Notes under the pieces: generated by a model
The model's database searches: none
What the model saw: only the letters and a program-made list of their open reading frames with translations
Told to the model about the DNA's origin: nothing
Shown: one piece after another, positions 28,870-37,598 of the stretch
How positions within the stretch are numbered: position 1 is the stretch's first letter
Layout of the letters: each line of letters opens with the position of its first letter
Made by a program: the position numbers and the translations under genes
DNA from: an uncultured Clostridia bacterium
Lineage (GTDB): Bacteria; Bacillota; Clostridia; TANB77; CAG-508
Assembly: GCA_934149165.1 (NCBI GenBank)
Contig: CAKPDY010000001.1
Span: forward strand, 41,630-105,629
Reading direction: 5' to 3'
DNA length: 64,000 bases

Positions 28870-29736
28870 TTGAATATAAATGATTTACTAATTTATGGAA
28901 GAAAATACTTATTAGAAACAAATATAGAAAATAAGCCATTAAAAATTAGACTATTATTAGAACATATTTTACAAATGAATAAATATGAACTTGTTATAAA
29001 TCACACAAAAGAAATAGACGAATATAAAATAAGAAATTTTGAAATTGGCTTAGAAAAAATTAAAAACAATATTCCTATTCAATACATAATAAATAATCAA
29101 GAATTTATGAAAATGAATTTCTATGTTGACGAAAATGTCTTAATCCCACAACCTGATACAGAAATTTTAGTAGAAGCAGTTATTAATTACTGTAAAAATA
29201 TTACTAATACTATACCAAATAAAAACATTAAAATTTTGGATTTATGTACTGGTAGTGGTGCAATTGCTATATCTATAGCAAAATATGTTGAAAATACTGA
29301 AATTATAGCAACAGATGTTAGTACAAAAGCCATTCAAATTGCAAAATTAAATGCAGAAAAAAATTTAGTACACACAAAAATAAAATTTATAGAATCAGAT
29401 ATGTTTTCTAATATTAATGATGAAAATTTTGATATTATAGTTTCAAATCCGCCATATATAGAAACAGATATTATCTCTACATTAAATGCGGAAGTTCAAA
29501 AAGAACCACTTTTAGCATTAAATGGTGGACCAGATGGTTTGAATTTTTATAGATTAATTATTAATAATGGTGGAAAATATTTGAAAAATAATGGAAAATT
29601 ATTTTTGGAAATTGGTTATAATCAAAAAAATAGTTTATTTAATCTTATAAATAATTCTGCTATGTTTTCAAATCCTTCTTGTATTAAGGATTTTGGTAAT
29701 AATGATAGGGTAATTATATGTGAAAGAAAACACTAA
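28870..29736 (+). CDS. prmC: Release-factor glutamine methyltransferase PrmC (HemK)
   Basis: Methylates the Gln of the GGQ motif in RF1 and RF2. SAM-binding ILDLCTGSGAIAISIA (about residues 118-133) and the catalytic NPPY (about 196) are present. The N-terminal helical domain has the RLLLEHILQM segment and the Q-Y-I-I-N-N-Q-E-F substrate region. 288 residues. TTG 28870 is nine bases after AAGGAG. Usually next to prfA or rpmE; here it stands alone after 6S RNA. Confidence 0.95.
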   Translation: MNINDLLIYGRKYLLETNIENKPLKIRLLLEHILQMNKYELVINHTKEIDEYKIRNFEIGLEKIKNNIPIQYIINNQEFMKMNFYVDENVLIPQPDTEILVEAVINYCKNITNTIPNKNIKILDLCTGSGAIAISIAKYVENTEIIATDVSTKAIQIAKLNAEKNLVHTKIKFIESDMFSNINDENFDIIVSNPPYIETDIISTLNAEVQKEPLLALNGGPDGLNFYRLIINNGGKYLKNNGKLFLEIGYNQKNSLFNLINNSAMFSNPSCIKDFGNNDRVIICERKH

Positions 29737-29763
29737 TCAATTAATTAGTGTTTTCTTTCACAT
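29718..29763. terminator. Bidirectional terminator between prmC and lysS
   Basis: Perfect inverted repeat TGTGAAAGAAAACACTAAT ... with loop CAATTA, overlapping the end of prmC and lying just after the convergent lysS stop. Confidence 0.87.
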
Positions 29764-29767
29764 ATAA

Positions 29768-31276
29768 TTATTTTAAAATCTCCTCTATTTCCTTATCTTC
29801 TGTATTATCTCTTGGTTTCATTAATGGATATAATACTACATCTCTAATATTATAACTATTAGTTAAAAATTGTAGAAATCTATCAACACCTAATCCCCAT
29901 CCTGAAATTGGTGGCATTCCATATTCCATCGCTTTAATATATTCATAATCAATACTCATTGCTTCTTCATCTCCATTTGCCTTTAACTCACTTTGTTTGA
30001 TTAATCTTCTTTCTTGTTCTCTTGCATCAACTAATTCTGAATAACCATTGATTATTTCTTGACCATTAACAATAAGTTGAAATCTGTCTGAAATATTCGG
30101 ATTATCATCATTACTTCTTGCTAAAGGAGATAAATCTGTTGGATGCTCTATTAAATATGTTGGTTTAATAATTTTTGGTCTACTTACCTTTTTGTATAAT
30201 TGATCAATTAAATTTCCTCTGCCAAGAGTTTCAATACAATCAGATTCAAGATTTATATTATTTCTTTTTATTTCATCAAATAGACTCTCTGCAGTTTCAT
30301 ATTTATCAATATCAATTCCGCAATCTTTTAAAATAAGATCTCTAAAACTAATAACTTCCCATTCTCCAGCAAAATCTATTATTTGGTTTCCTATTTGTAT
30401 GTTTAAATCACCGTCATATAGATTTGATAAAATATATGTAATCATTTCTTTCATAAATTTCATATTATCACGATAATTCCAATATGCACTATATCCCTCA
30501 ACCATTGTAAAATCCTGTAAATGACTTGTATCTATACCTTCATTTCTAAAATCTCTAGCAACTTCATAAACATTTGTAAAACCGCCTACAATTAATTTTT
30601 TCAATGTTAATTCAGGAGAAATTCTTAAGTAAACATCCATATCGTGTGCATTATGATGTGCTATAAAAGGCTTTGCAGTTGCACCAGATGCTGTATTTTG
30701 TAATGCTGGTGTTTCAACCTCTATAAAACCATGTGTATCTAAATAATTTCTTAATAATCTAATGAAATTTGAACGTAATATAAATCTTTTTTTAGTTTCA
30801 TCATTCATAATCAAATCAAGATGTCTTTCTCTATATAATTGCTCTTGATTAGTTATTCCATGAAATTTTTCTGGCAATGGTCTATATGCTTTCCCTAGAA
30901 ATGTATAACTTTCTACCTGTAAAGACTTTTCTCCTGATGATGTTGTAAATATACTCCCTACTGCACCAACAAAATCTCCAATATCCAAAATTTCATGCAT
31001 TTTTTTATATTCTTCTTCACCCAAGTCATCTTTTTTTATTACAAGTTGTATATGTCCTTCTATATCTTGTAAATCAATAAAAGTTATTTTTCCCATTTTT
31101 CTTTTACTTATAATTCTCCCTGCTAACGCGATATTTTCAGTACCATCTTCAATACTTTCTGCCTCTTTTATAGTATTTGTATACTCAAATCTTTCGGGTC
31201 TAGTAGCAATTCCATATTCAATAGCTTTTTCTTCCTTTTCCTCTCTAATTTTAATTAATTCAGCTATATCTGCCAT
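29768..31276 (-). CDS. lysS: Lysyl-tRNA synthetase (class II)
   Basis: Charges tRNA-Lys. The OB-fold anticodon domain (about 55-140) precedes the class II catalytic core: motif 1 region FIEVETPALQNTASGA, motif 2 DFRNEGIDTSHLQDFT, and motif 3 GWGLGVDRFL. The C-terminus reaches the normal end (502 residues). Start ATG 31276 is eight bases after AAAGGAG; two further in-frame start codons upstream overlap the SD. Confidence 0.97.
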   Translation of the reverse strand: MADIAELIKIREEKEEKAIEYGIATRPERFEYTNTIKEAESIEDGTENIALAGRIISKRKMGKITFIDLQDIEGHIQLVIKKDDLGEEEYKKMHEILDIGDFVGAVGSIFTTSSGEKSLQVESYTFLGKAYRPLPEKFHGITNQEQLYRERHLDLIMNDETKKRFILRSNFIRLLRNYLDTHGFIEVETPALQNTASGATAKPFIAHHNAHDMDVYLRISPELTLKKLIVGGFTNVYEVARDFRNEGIDTSHLQDFTMVEGYSAYWNYRDNMKFMKEMITYILSNLYDGDLNIQIGNQIIDFAGEWEVISFRDLILKDCGIDIDKYETAESLFDEIKRNNINLESDCIETLGRGNLIDQLYKKVSRPKIIKPTYLIEHPTDLSPLARSNDDNPNISDRFQLIVNGQEIINGYSELVDAREQERRLIKQSELKANGDEEAMSIDYEYIKAMEYGMPPISGWGLGVDRFLQFLTNSYNIRDVVLYPLMKPRDNTEDKEIEEILK

Positions 31277-31339
31277 AATCATCACTCCTTTTTAATTTTT
31301 AATTATTCTACACTAAAACTATATTAAAATCAATATTTA

Positions 31340-31572
31340 TCACTTTAAGATTACTGGTAAGTTTTTTCTGTCAATTTTACCATTTTCAGTTTTCGGCATT
31401 TTACTTAGTTTAACAAAAAACTCTGGAATCATAAATTCTGGTAAATACGCTTTTAAGTGAGCCTTTATCTTGCTCAAAGATATGTCCCATCTTCTCTCAA
31501 CAAACCTAAATCACCAGATTTATACATTCTTTGTAATGTTGTTTCAGTAGGTTCATATGTATTATGTTTCAT
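31340..31572 (-). pseudogene. Remnant of an NRPS adenylation domain
   Basis: The 489-base stretch between lysS and iscU has no intact gene. Behind a good AAGGAGG and an ATG (31572) comes a short frame with MYKSGDLGLLREDG, the A7 region of AMP-binding domains, which stops after about 31 codons. In another frame it is followed by LPEFMIPEFFVKL and ENGKIDRKNLP, the A10 region and domain end. The roughly 60-90 residues normally between A7 and A10 are missing. It is a deletion-scarred relic of a peptide-synthetase or related AMP-binding gene. Confidence 0.8.
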
Positions 31573-31680
31573 ACTTTTTAACCTCCTTGTTAATTTTTCA
31601 TTTATTATATACATATGATTAAGCTACGTCAACATTTTTCTACATATTTTTACACTTTTTGTAAAAATATGAAAATAAAT

Positions 31681-31715
31681 GAAAGTAGTATTTTAACAAT
31701 TAAAATACTACTTTC
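31681..31715 (-). terminator. Probable terminator after iscU
   Basis: Perfect stem GAAAGTAGTATTTTA / TAAAATACTACTTTC with loop ACAAT; moderate T-rich tract on the minus strand. Confidence 0.7.
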
Positions 31716-31774
31716 ATTTTTGTACATTTTATAATTAATTTAATTCCATAATTAAATTAATTACTATAAAATTT

Positions 31775-32215
31775 TTATTCATTACGCAATACACAATGAT
31801 GTTCCTTTAAATTACACTTTTCTTTTATCTCTTTTTCTGACATTTTTCCTTCTTTTCTATAATAATCTGCAATAGCTTCATGTATTGCTTCTTCTGCTAA
31901 AACAGAACAGTGTAATTTTACAGGTGGAATGCCATCTAAAGCTTTTACCACATCTCCATTTTTTAATGCCAATGCTTCCTCAATAGTTTTACCTTTTATC
32001 ATTTCTGTTGATATACTGCTTGTTGCAATTGCTGCACCACAACCAAACGTTTTAAATTTTACATCTGTTATAATATTATTTTCCACTTTTATAAACATTT
32101 TCATTATATCTCCACAAACAGGGTTTCCAACTTCACCAATTCCTGAAGCATTTTCTATTTTCCCAACATTTCTTGGGTTTGTGTAATGTTCTACAACTTT
32201 ATCTGAATAATCCAT
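31775..32215 (-). CDS. iscU: Iron-sulfur cluster scaffold IscU/NifU-like
   Basis: Scaffold on which Fe-S clusters are built with sulfur from NifS. Three conserved cysteines are visible: GNPVCGDIM, FKTFGCGAAIATSS and VKLHCSVLAEEA. The C-terminal extension with HHCV is common in clostridial versions. ATG 32215 lies one base after the nifS stop, and the SD (AAGGAGG) is inside the nifS end, so the two are translationally coupled. 146 residues; an upstream in-frame TTG precedes the SD and is not used. Confidence 0.95.
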   Translation of the reverse strand: MDYSDKVVEHYTNPRNVGKIENASGIGEVGNPVCGDIMKMFIKVENNIITDVKFKTFGCGAAIATSSISTEMIKGKTIEEALALKNGDVVKALDGIPPVKLHCSVLAEEAIHEAIADYYRKEGKMSEKEIKEKCNLKEHHCVLRNE

Positions 32216-32216
32216 T

Positions 32217-33399
32217 TTATTTATTTCCTCCTTCAATAAAATCTTCCCATAATGGTGACATTTGTCTTAATCTATTAACTATTTCTACTAAATTATCAAC
32301 TAAATAATCAATTTCTTCTTTTGTATTATTTTTTCCTATTGATATTCTAAGTGAACCATGTGCTATTTCATGTGGTAATCCTATTGCTAATAATACATGT
32401 GATGGATCAAGTGAACCAGATGTACATGCACTTCCACTTGAAGCGCATATTCCTTTTAAATCTAAATTTAGCAATAATCCCTCTCCTTCAATAAATCTAA
32501 ATGAAATATTACTATTACCAGGCAATCTTTTATTTTTATCTCCATTTACTCTCATATATGGTATTTTTTCTTTTACTTGCATTTCATAATAATCTCTTAA
32601 TTCTTTAATTTTCATATTATGCTCTTCTAATGAGGAATTTGCCAATTCTAAAGCATATCCGAAGTCCTACTATTCCTGGTACATTTTCTGTTCCTGCTCT
32701 TTTTCCTCTTTCTTGATGCCCACCTGATATATATCTCTGAAAATTTACACCTTTTCTTACATATAATGCCCCTATTCCTTTTGGGCCATAAAACTTATGT
32801 CCTGATAATGATAAACTGTCTATATTTAATTCTTGAACATCTATTTTTAAATTTCCAACAGCTTGTACTGCATCTGTATGGAAGAAAATATTGTTTTCCT
32901 TTGCAATTTTTCCAATTTCTTTTATTGGTTGAATTGTTCCTATTTCATTATTTGCAAACATTACTGAAATTAAAATAGTAGTAGGTTTTATTGCATTTTT
33001 TAATTCTTCCAAATTTATTATTCCATTTTCATCTACAGATATATAACTTACTTCAAATCCTTCCTTTTCTAAGTCTTTACATGTTTCTAAAACTGCAGGA
33101 TGCTCTATTTTTGATGTAATTATGTGATTTCCCTTATTTTTGTAATTATGTGCTATTCCTTTTATTGCTGTATTATCACTTTCACTTCCACCTGCTGTAA
33201 AATAAATTTCTGATGAATTACAATTTAAAATTTTTGCAATTTTTTCTCTTGATTCTTCAACAGCCTTTCTTGCTTCTCTACCAAGTTTATATATTGAAGA
33301 AGCATTTCCATAATTCTCTTTTAAATATGGCAACATTTTTTCTAATACTTTTTCATCTAATTTTGTTGTTGCACTATTATCAAAATATACATTTTTCAT
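32217..33399 (-). CDS. nifS: Cysteine desulfurase NifS/IscS, read through a +1 shift at CGG
   Basis: PLP enzyme releasing sulfur from cysteine for Fe-S assembly. N-terminus VYFDNSATTKLDEKVLE, PLP-lysine motif SLSGHKFYGPKG, then RAGTENVPGIVGL. There the frame breaks: the upstream frame ends about 15 codons on, while the +1 frame continues to 32217 with the catalytic-cysteine loop GICASSGSACTSGS and DPSHVLLAIG. The shift point is CGG at 32661-32659: GGA CTT C GGA TAT GCT. Skipping C gives VGLGYALELANSS and a 393-residue protein, the normal length. The two halves separately would lack activity, yet the iron-sulfur pathway is essential, which argues for read-through. Confidence 0.92.
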
Positions 33400-33413
33400 A
33401 CTTTTCTCCTTTT

Positions 33414-33430
33414 CATACTAATTTAGTATG
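33414..33430 (-). promoter_or_regulatory. Palindrome at the nifS transcription start
   Basis: CATACTA-ATT-TAGTATG, a perfect seven-base inverted repeat immediately downstream of the nifS -10 box; a plausible repressor site, candidate ligand the neighbouring Rrf2 protein. Confidence 0.6.
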
Positions 33431-33431
33431 A

Positions 33432-33466
33432 ATTATAACATTTATTTCCTAGTATGTCAATAGGAA
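33432..33466 (-). promoter_or_regulatory. nifS-iscU promoter with overlapping inverted repeat
   Basis: Minus strand TTGACA (33460-33455), 17 bases, TATAAT (33437-33432): a full consensus vegetative promoter. Its -35 box is inside a perfect dyad, TTCCTA (33446-33451), nine bases, TAGGAA (33461-33466). Spacing and placement fit an Rrf2-family operator, and the rrf2 gene lies next door. Confidence 0.8.
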
Positions 33467-33521
33467 TTGATAAAAAAAAGAAGTCTCTGAAACATCATTT
33501 CAAAAACCCCCTTATAAAAAA

Positions 33522-33920
33522 CTATTTTATTAAATCCTCTAATGTTTTACTATTAACATATTCATTTATAACATTATCTAAACCTTTCCAAAATGAATAA
33601 GTTTTACAATCCTTTTTTCGTAAACATTCGCCCTCTTCAGTTACACAATATATAGGAGCCAAATCACCTTCTGTTGCTCTTAATATATCTCCTACTACAT
33701 ATTCCTTTGGTAATTTAGATAATTTATATCCACCAGTATTTCCTCTTGCAGTATCCAAAAAACCAGCTTTATTCAACATTGCAATTATCTGTTCCAAATA
33801 CTTATTAGATATTTCCTGCCTTTTTGCTATATCTTTTAATGTTATATAATTCCCATTACTATTTATTGCCAAATCTATCATTACTCTTAATGCATATCTA
33901 CCTTTTGTTGATATTTTCAT
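33522..33920 (-). CDS. Rrf2-family regulator (IscR/CymR type)
   Basis: A 132-residue winged-helix regulator starting MKISTKGRYALRVMIDLA, the family hallmark. The cluster region has cysteines in PIYCVTEEGECLRKKDC, which could bind an Fe-S cluster as in IscR. It sits directly upstream of nifS-iscU, whose promoter carries dyads suitable for it, so control of Fe-S assembly by cluster status is likely. CymR-like control of sulfur metabolism is an alternative. AGGAGG precedes ATG 33920. Confidence 0.9.
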   Translation of the reverse strand: MKISTKGRYALRVMIDLAINSNGNYITLKDIAKRQEISNKYLEQIIAMLNKAGFLDTARGNTGGYKLSKLPKEYVVGDILRATEGDLAPIYCVTEEGECLRKKDCKTYSFWKGLDNVINEYVNSKTLEDLIK

Positions 33921-33930
33921 TTTCTACCTC

Positions 33931-34701
33931 CTAACCTTTTTCATATCTAATAACTTCAACATTACTTTTTTTGCTTCTTTCAACCATACATTCATACACC
34001 CTATTTCTTAAATCTTCCTTTTGTTCTTTAATACTTAATCCACTTTTAGCCCAAAATGGTCCATCAATATAAGTAACAATTCTAACTTTATTACTTTTTC
34101 TTCCATAAGCCTGATATGTGTTTGTCATACAAAAAACAGGTTTATTAAATTTTACCGGATATTTAAATGATACAGATTTAAATGGTCTTATTTTTGTATA
34201 ATATGGCCATATGTGTGCCTCTGGATATATTGTAATTGCATAGTTACTTTGTATTTTCTCTTCAATACTATTCAAAAAATTTTTCATAGCAAATTTATTT
34301 TCTGGAACAGGTATAGCACCTAACATTTCAATAATTGCCCCAAATGGTTTAATTGAAATATTTTCAGGATTTACTATGAAAAAATTTCTTTTAGGATAAA
34401 TTGGAATACTTGGTATATGTGTATCTCCAAAAGGCTGAGTATGATTAACATACACAAAATATCCTTCATTTTTACATTGTTTTAATTTTTCTTTTCCAAT
34501 ATATTTTATTTTAAACTTTATTTTTGTATACCCCACTTTTATGGGCATACTTAATATATTTTGAAAAATAAATGAACAAAAATCCCATAATTTATTATGT
34601 TTATATTTATATTTTTCATCTATTACTTTTGGTACTATTTTTGCATTTGAAAATTCATCATTTAATTCATCTTTGTAATATATAACCTTTTTGTTTTTCA
34701 T
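33931..34701 (-). CDS. PlsC-like acyltransferase
   Basis: A 256-residue protein of the lysophosphatidic-acid acyltransferase fold. YVNHTQPFGD corresponds to the catalytic NHx4D block, though with one extra residue between His and Asp. IYPEAHIWPYY corresponds to the EGTRS-like block. There is no clear transmembrane helix. It lies 30 bases after a GT8-acyltransferase fusion and 10 bases before rrf2 on the same strand. Transfer of an acyl group to a glycolipid or glycerolipid is inferred from family and neighbours. Confidence 0.75.
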   Translation of the reverse strand: MKNKKVIYYKDELNDEFSNAKIVPKVIDEKYKYKHNKLWDFCSFIFQNILSMPIKVGYTKIKFKIKYIGKEKLKQCKNEGYFVYVNHTQPFGDTHIPSIPIYPKRNFFIVNPENISIKPFGAIIEMLGAIPVPENKFAMKNFLNSIEEKIQSNYAITIYPEAHIWPYYTKIRPFKSVSFKYPVKFNKPVFCMTNTYQAYGRKSNKVRIVTYIDGPFWAKSGLSIKEQKEDLRNRVYECMVERSKKSNVEVIRYEKG

Positions 34702-34731
34702 AAATATTTCCTTATTTTATTATAATTATTT

Positions 34732-36603
34732 TTATTCCACATTTTTATTACTATATACTTTAAAATCATCTAAGTTATCTGTTTCTTTATTTTCTACTTC
34801 CTGTTCTTCTAATTCCTCTTTATCTAAAATATCATATTCTAAAGGTGTTTTGTAAAAATCTTCATAAATACATTTCCAAACATCAAAATTTTTATCTCTC
34901 ATTATTTCAGTATTTGCTCTTTCATTTAATTCCTCATCAGGATAAATTGGTTTTGCAATATTAACAGTATATTCTTGTATAGGAAATCCATCTTCTCCTA
35001 TTATTTCACTATCTTCCATAGTTATAAAAATAGGAATAACAGGTACATTGCTTCTGGCTGCAAAGTGAAATGCACCATTTTTTAATGGCTTTGGTTTTCT
35101 ATAATTCCACCACATACTTTGTTCCGGATATATTAATATAAAATCTCCTCTTTTTAAAATAGTATCTATAGCTTTTACAAATTCTATCATAGTTCTTTTG
35201 TTTGAACTTAAAGGTAATGTATCACAATTTCTAAAGAAAAACCCATATAGTCCAGGGAAATTTGTATAATTTCCTTCTCTTATAACTTTAAATAATTTCC
35301 TATATTTGTCTTGACCAGCCATTCTAAAAACTTTTTCTATTGTAAAAGAATCATATGGATTAAAGTGATTACATGTTATAACAGCACCTGTTTGTATATT
35401 TTGTAAATTTTCTATTCCTTTTACTTCTTTTATTATTAATTTATTATCTCTTAATAAGTCATTAACAAACATTTTAGCCATTTTATTTGCCATTCTACTT
35501 TTTATTTTACTTGTTCTGCTTGTTCTTAAATAATCTATATCTTCAGGTTCTAACGGAATTGTTGGAGGATCATATTCTACATCTTCGTCAAATATACCAC
35601 TTTCCTCTAATTTTTTTATTTTTTCTAATATTTCTAATCTTTCTTTTGACTTTTCTATTGATAAAATATTTCTTCTATAATTTCTATCATCTCCTACGCA
35701 ATCCGCTTCTTTTTGTGCTAGCTCTTTAAGAGATTTATATTGTTGCATATCATTAAAACGCTCTTCTTCTGTATATTTATCTTTTATTTTACATATTTCA
35801 TCATAATATTCTGTTTTTCTAGCATACTCCCAAAAATAATCTTGATATTTTATATTATCATAATGCCAAGGCTTATATGCTAAATTATAATGAATTATTT
35901 TTAAATTACTTTCATCAAAATTATCATTTGAAATTGGCATTTTATCCCAAGCTTTATCTATTATTTTTACTTTACCTTTTGATAATCTATTTAAATAATC
36001 TTGGTCTTGTGCAACTGTAAATTTTATTGTTTCCAATAAATATAAAAATTTTTCTTGAAATTTAAACTTTCTAAACTCATCTAAGTTCATCAACAGTATT
36101 CCTGCATTAAAATAATTTCTATAATCTGCAACTCCTACAACTTTTTCTGCATATTCTTGAAATACTTTAGTACTTTGAATAACATCATCTGGTGCTGCTG
36201 CAACTAAGTTATCTTCTATTTCTTGATTATATAATTCTGATATATCACCCAATACTACAATATCACTATCTAAATATATTGCTTTATTATATTGTGGATA
36301 TAAATTAGGTATAAACAATCTAAAATAAGTAGTTTTTGTATAATAATCACGTGTGTATAATTTGTCTTTCACTTTTTCTATATAATAATTTAAATCTACA
36401 AATTCTATATTTACATTTTCACATTTATATTTATTAATTTTTTTCTTATTTTCTTCATTTATATTAGTATATAATACTTTAATTGAATAATAATACTCCT
36501 TTGAAGCATTTTGAATTAGTGATTCTAATGCTACTGCTAAAAAAGGAATATATCCATCATCAACTGCAAAAAATATTGGTATTACTTCTAAATTATTTTC
36601 CAT
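34732..36603 (-). CDS. Fusion of GT8 glycosyltransferase and PlsC-like acyltransferase
   Basis: A 623-residue two-domain protein. Residues about 1-280 are a family-8 glycosyltransferase: IPIFFAVDDGYIPFLAVAL at the start, the metal-binding DSD in IYLDSDIVVLGDISELY, and FNAGILLMNL. A linker of about 75 charged residues follows. Residues about 375-600 are an acyltransferase with a canonical NHFNPYD (NHx4D) and YPEQSMWW. I know of no common enzyme with this layout; one chain may glycosylate and acylate the same lipid or envelope precursor. Both active sites look intact. ATG 36603 after GAGGGGG. Confidence 0.85.
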   Translation of the reverse strand: MENNLEVIPIFFAVDDGYIPFLAVALESLIQNASKEYYYSIKVLYTNINEENKKKINKYKCENVNIEFVDLNYYIEKVKDKLYTRDYYTKTTYFRLFIPNLYPQYNKAIYLDSDIVVLGDISELYNQEIEDNLVAAAPDDVIQSTKVFQEYAEKVVGVADYRNYFNAGILLMNLDEFRKFKFQEKFLYLLETIKFTVAQDQDYLNRLSKGKVKIIDKAWDKMPISNDNFDESNLKIIHYNLAYKPWHYDNIKYQDYFWEYARKTEYYDEICKIKDKYTEEERFNDMQQYKSLKELAQKEADCVGDDRNYRRNILSIEKSKERLEILEKIKKLEESGIFDEDVEYDPPTIPLEPEDIDYLRTSRTSKIKSRMANKMAKMFVNDLLRDNKLIIKEVKGIENLQNIQTGAVITCNHFNPYDSFTIEKVFRMAGQDKYRKLFKVIREGNYTNFPGLYGFFFRNCDTLPLSSNKRTMIEFVKAIDTILKRGDFILIYPEQSMWWNYRKPKPLKNGAFHFAARSNVPVIPIFITMEDSEIIGEDGFPIQEYTVNIAKPIYPDEELNERANTEIMRDKNFDVWKCIYEDFYKTPLEYDILDKEELEEQEVENKETDNLDDFKVYSNKNVE

Positions 36604-36676
36604 TTTTTCCCCCTCTTTTTATTTACACCTTCTTATGTATTTTTTTACTACTTTTTTATTTTTAGTTTTTTAATCT

Positions 36677-37519
36677 TTAATTATCTTTAAATTCTTTTAT
36701 AAAATTATATTTTTCCTTTATTTGCACATATTCTTCCAAATCGTCATCAAAATAATGACATTTCAACACTTTATGAACCTCCTCAATATTCCATTGTTTA
36801 AAATTTTCTGTATGAGGATATGGAAAAAACATAAGTCTTTTACAAAAGTGGCAAACTACTGTATCTTTTCTATTGAACTTAGACTGTTCATTAAATTTGC
36901 GTGGAAGCAATAATTTTTTCTTTGTTGACCAATAAATAGCATCTTGGTCTGCAAATAACATTTTTTTAGTTTTTATTAAATTTCTAGCATTTAATAATAA
37001 TCCTGTTTCTTTTATCTTATCCATATTTAGCAATAACATTCCTGCATTTATATAATCAGGTCTAATTAACCAACAACCATATTTTTCTTTTACAGCTGCA
37101 TATTCATAATCTGAAATATCTATATTATATAATTTAGCTATATCATCACCTATCATAATATCTATATCTAAATATAGTAATTTACTTGGCATTTCAGGAA
37201 CTAAATCTGCTAATAATCTTAACAAAGTATATGGTGTACAATATGCACTTTCATTTGCACAATTTGCAAATTCCTGTTCATATATTTTTGTAACATCTAT
37301 TTTTTTTACAACATTATTTTTATTTTTTATTTTGACCACTTGGTCTAAAAAATCTATCTGTTCATTTGTTATACATGTAAAATTTGCATTTAATCTTGAA
37401 ACATCCATTGTAAATATGTAACAGCAAATATTTTCTTTAGTTCTGTTAGTCATTGATATAAGCTGAGTTAAAGCTCCATCAAAAACTTTCTTATTCCCAC
37501 ACAATAGTATATTTACCAT
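36677..37519 (-). CDS. Family 8 glycosyltransferase
   Basis: A 280-residue protein resembling LPS-type galactosyl/glucosyltransferases: LLYLDIDIMIGDDIAKLY carries the DxD metal site, and INAGMLLLNMDKI and FADQDAIYW are the usual downstream blocks. It is similar to the first half of the fusion protein encoded next to it, suggesting sequential sugar transfers in one pathway. Acceptor unknown. ATG 37519 after AAGGGG. Confidence 0.85.
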   Translation of the reverse strand: MVNILLCGNKKVFDGALTQLISMTNRTKENICCYIFTMDVSRLNANFTCITNEQIDFLDQVVKIKNKNNVVKKIDVTKIYEQEFANCANESAYCTPYTLLRLLADLVPEMPSKLLYLDIDIMIGDDIAKLYNIDISDYEYAAVKEKYGCWLIRPDYINAGMLLLNMDKIKETGLLLNARNLIKTKKMLFADQDAIYWSTKKKLLLPRKFNEQSKFNRKDTVVCHFCKRLMFFPYPHTENFKQWNIEEVHKVLKCHYFDDDLEEYVQIKEKYNFIKEFKDN

Positions 37520-37598
37520 ATTTTTTCCCCTTTTTATTTTACTAATCAGAATTATATATTAAAACCTGTTTTTTTACAAGTGGTCGATGTTTTCATTT

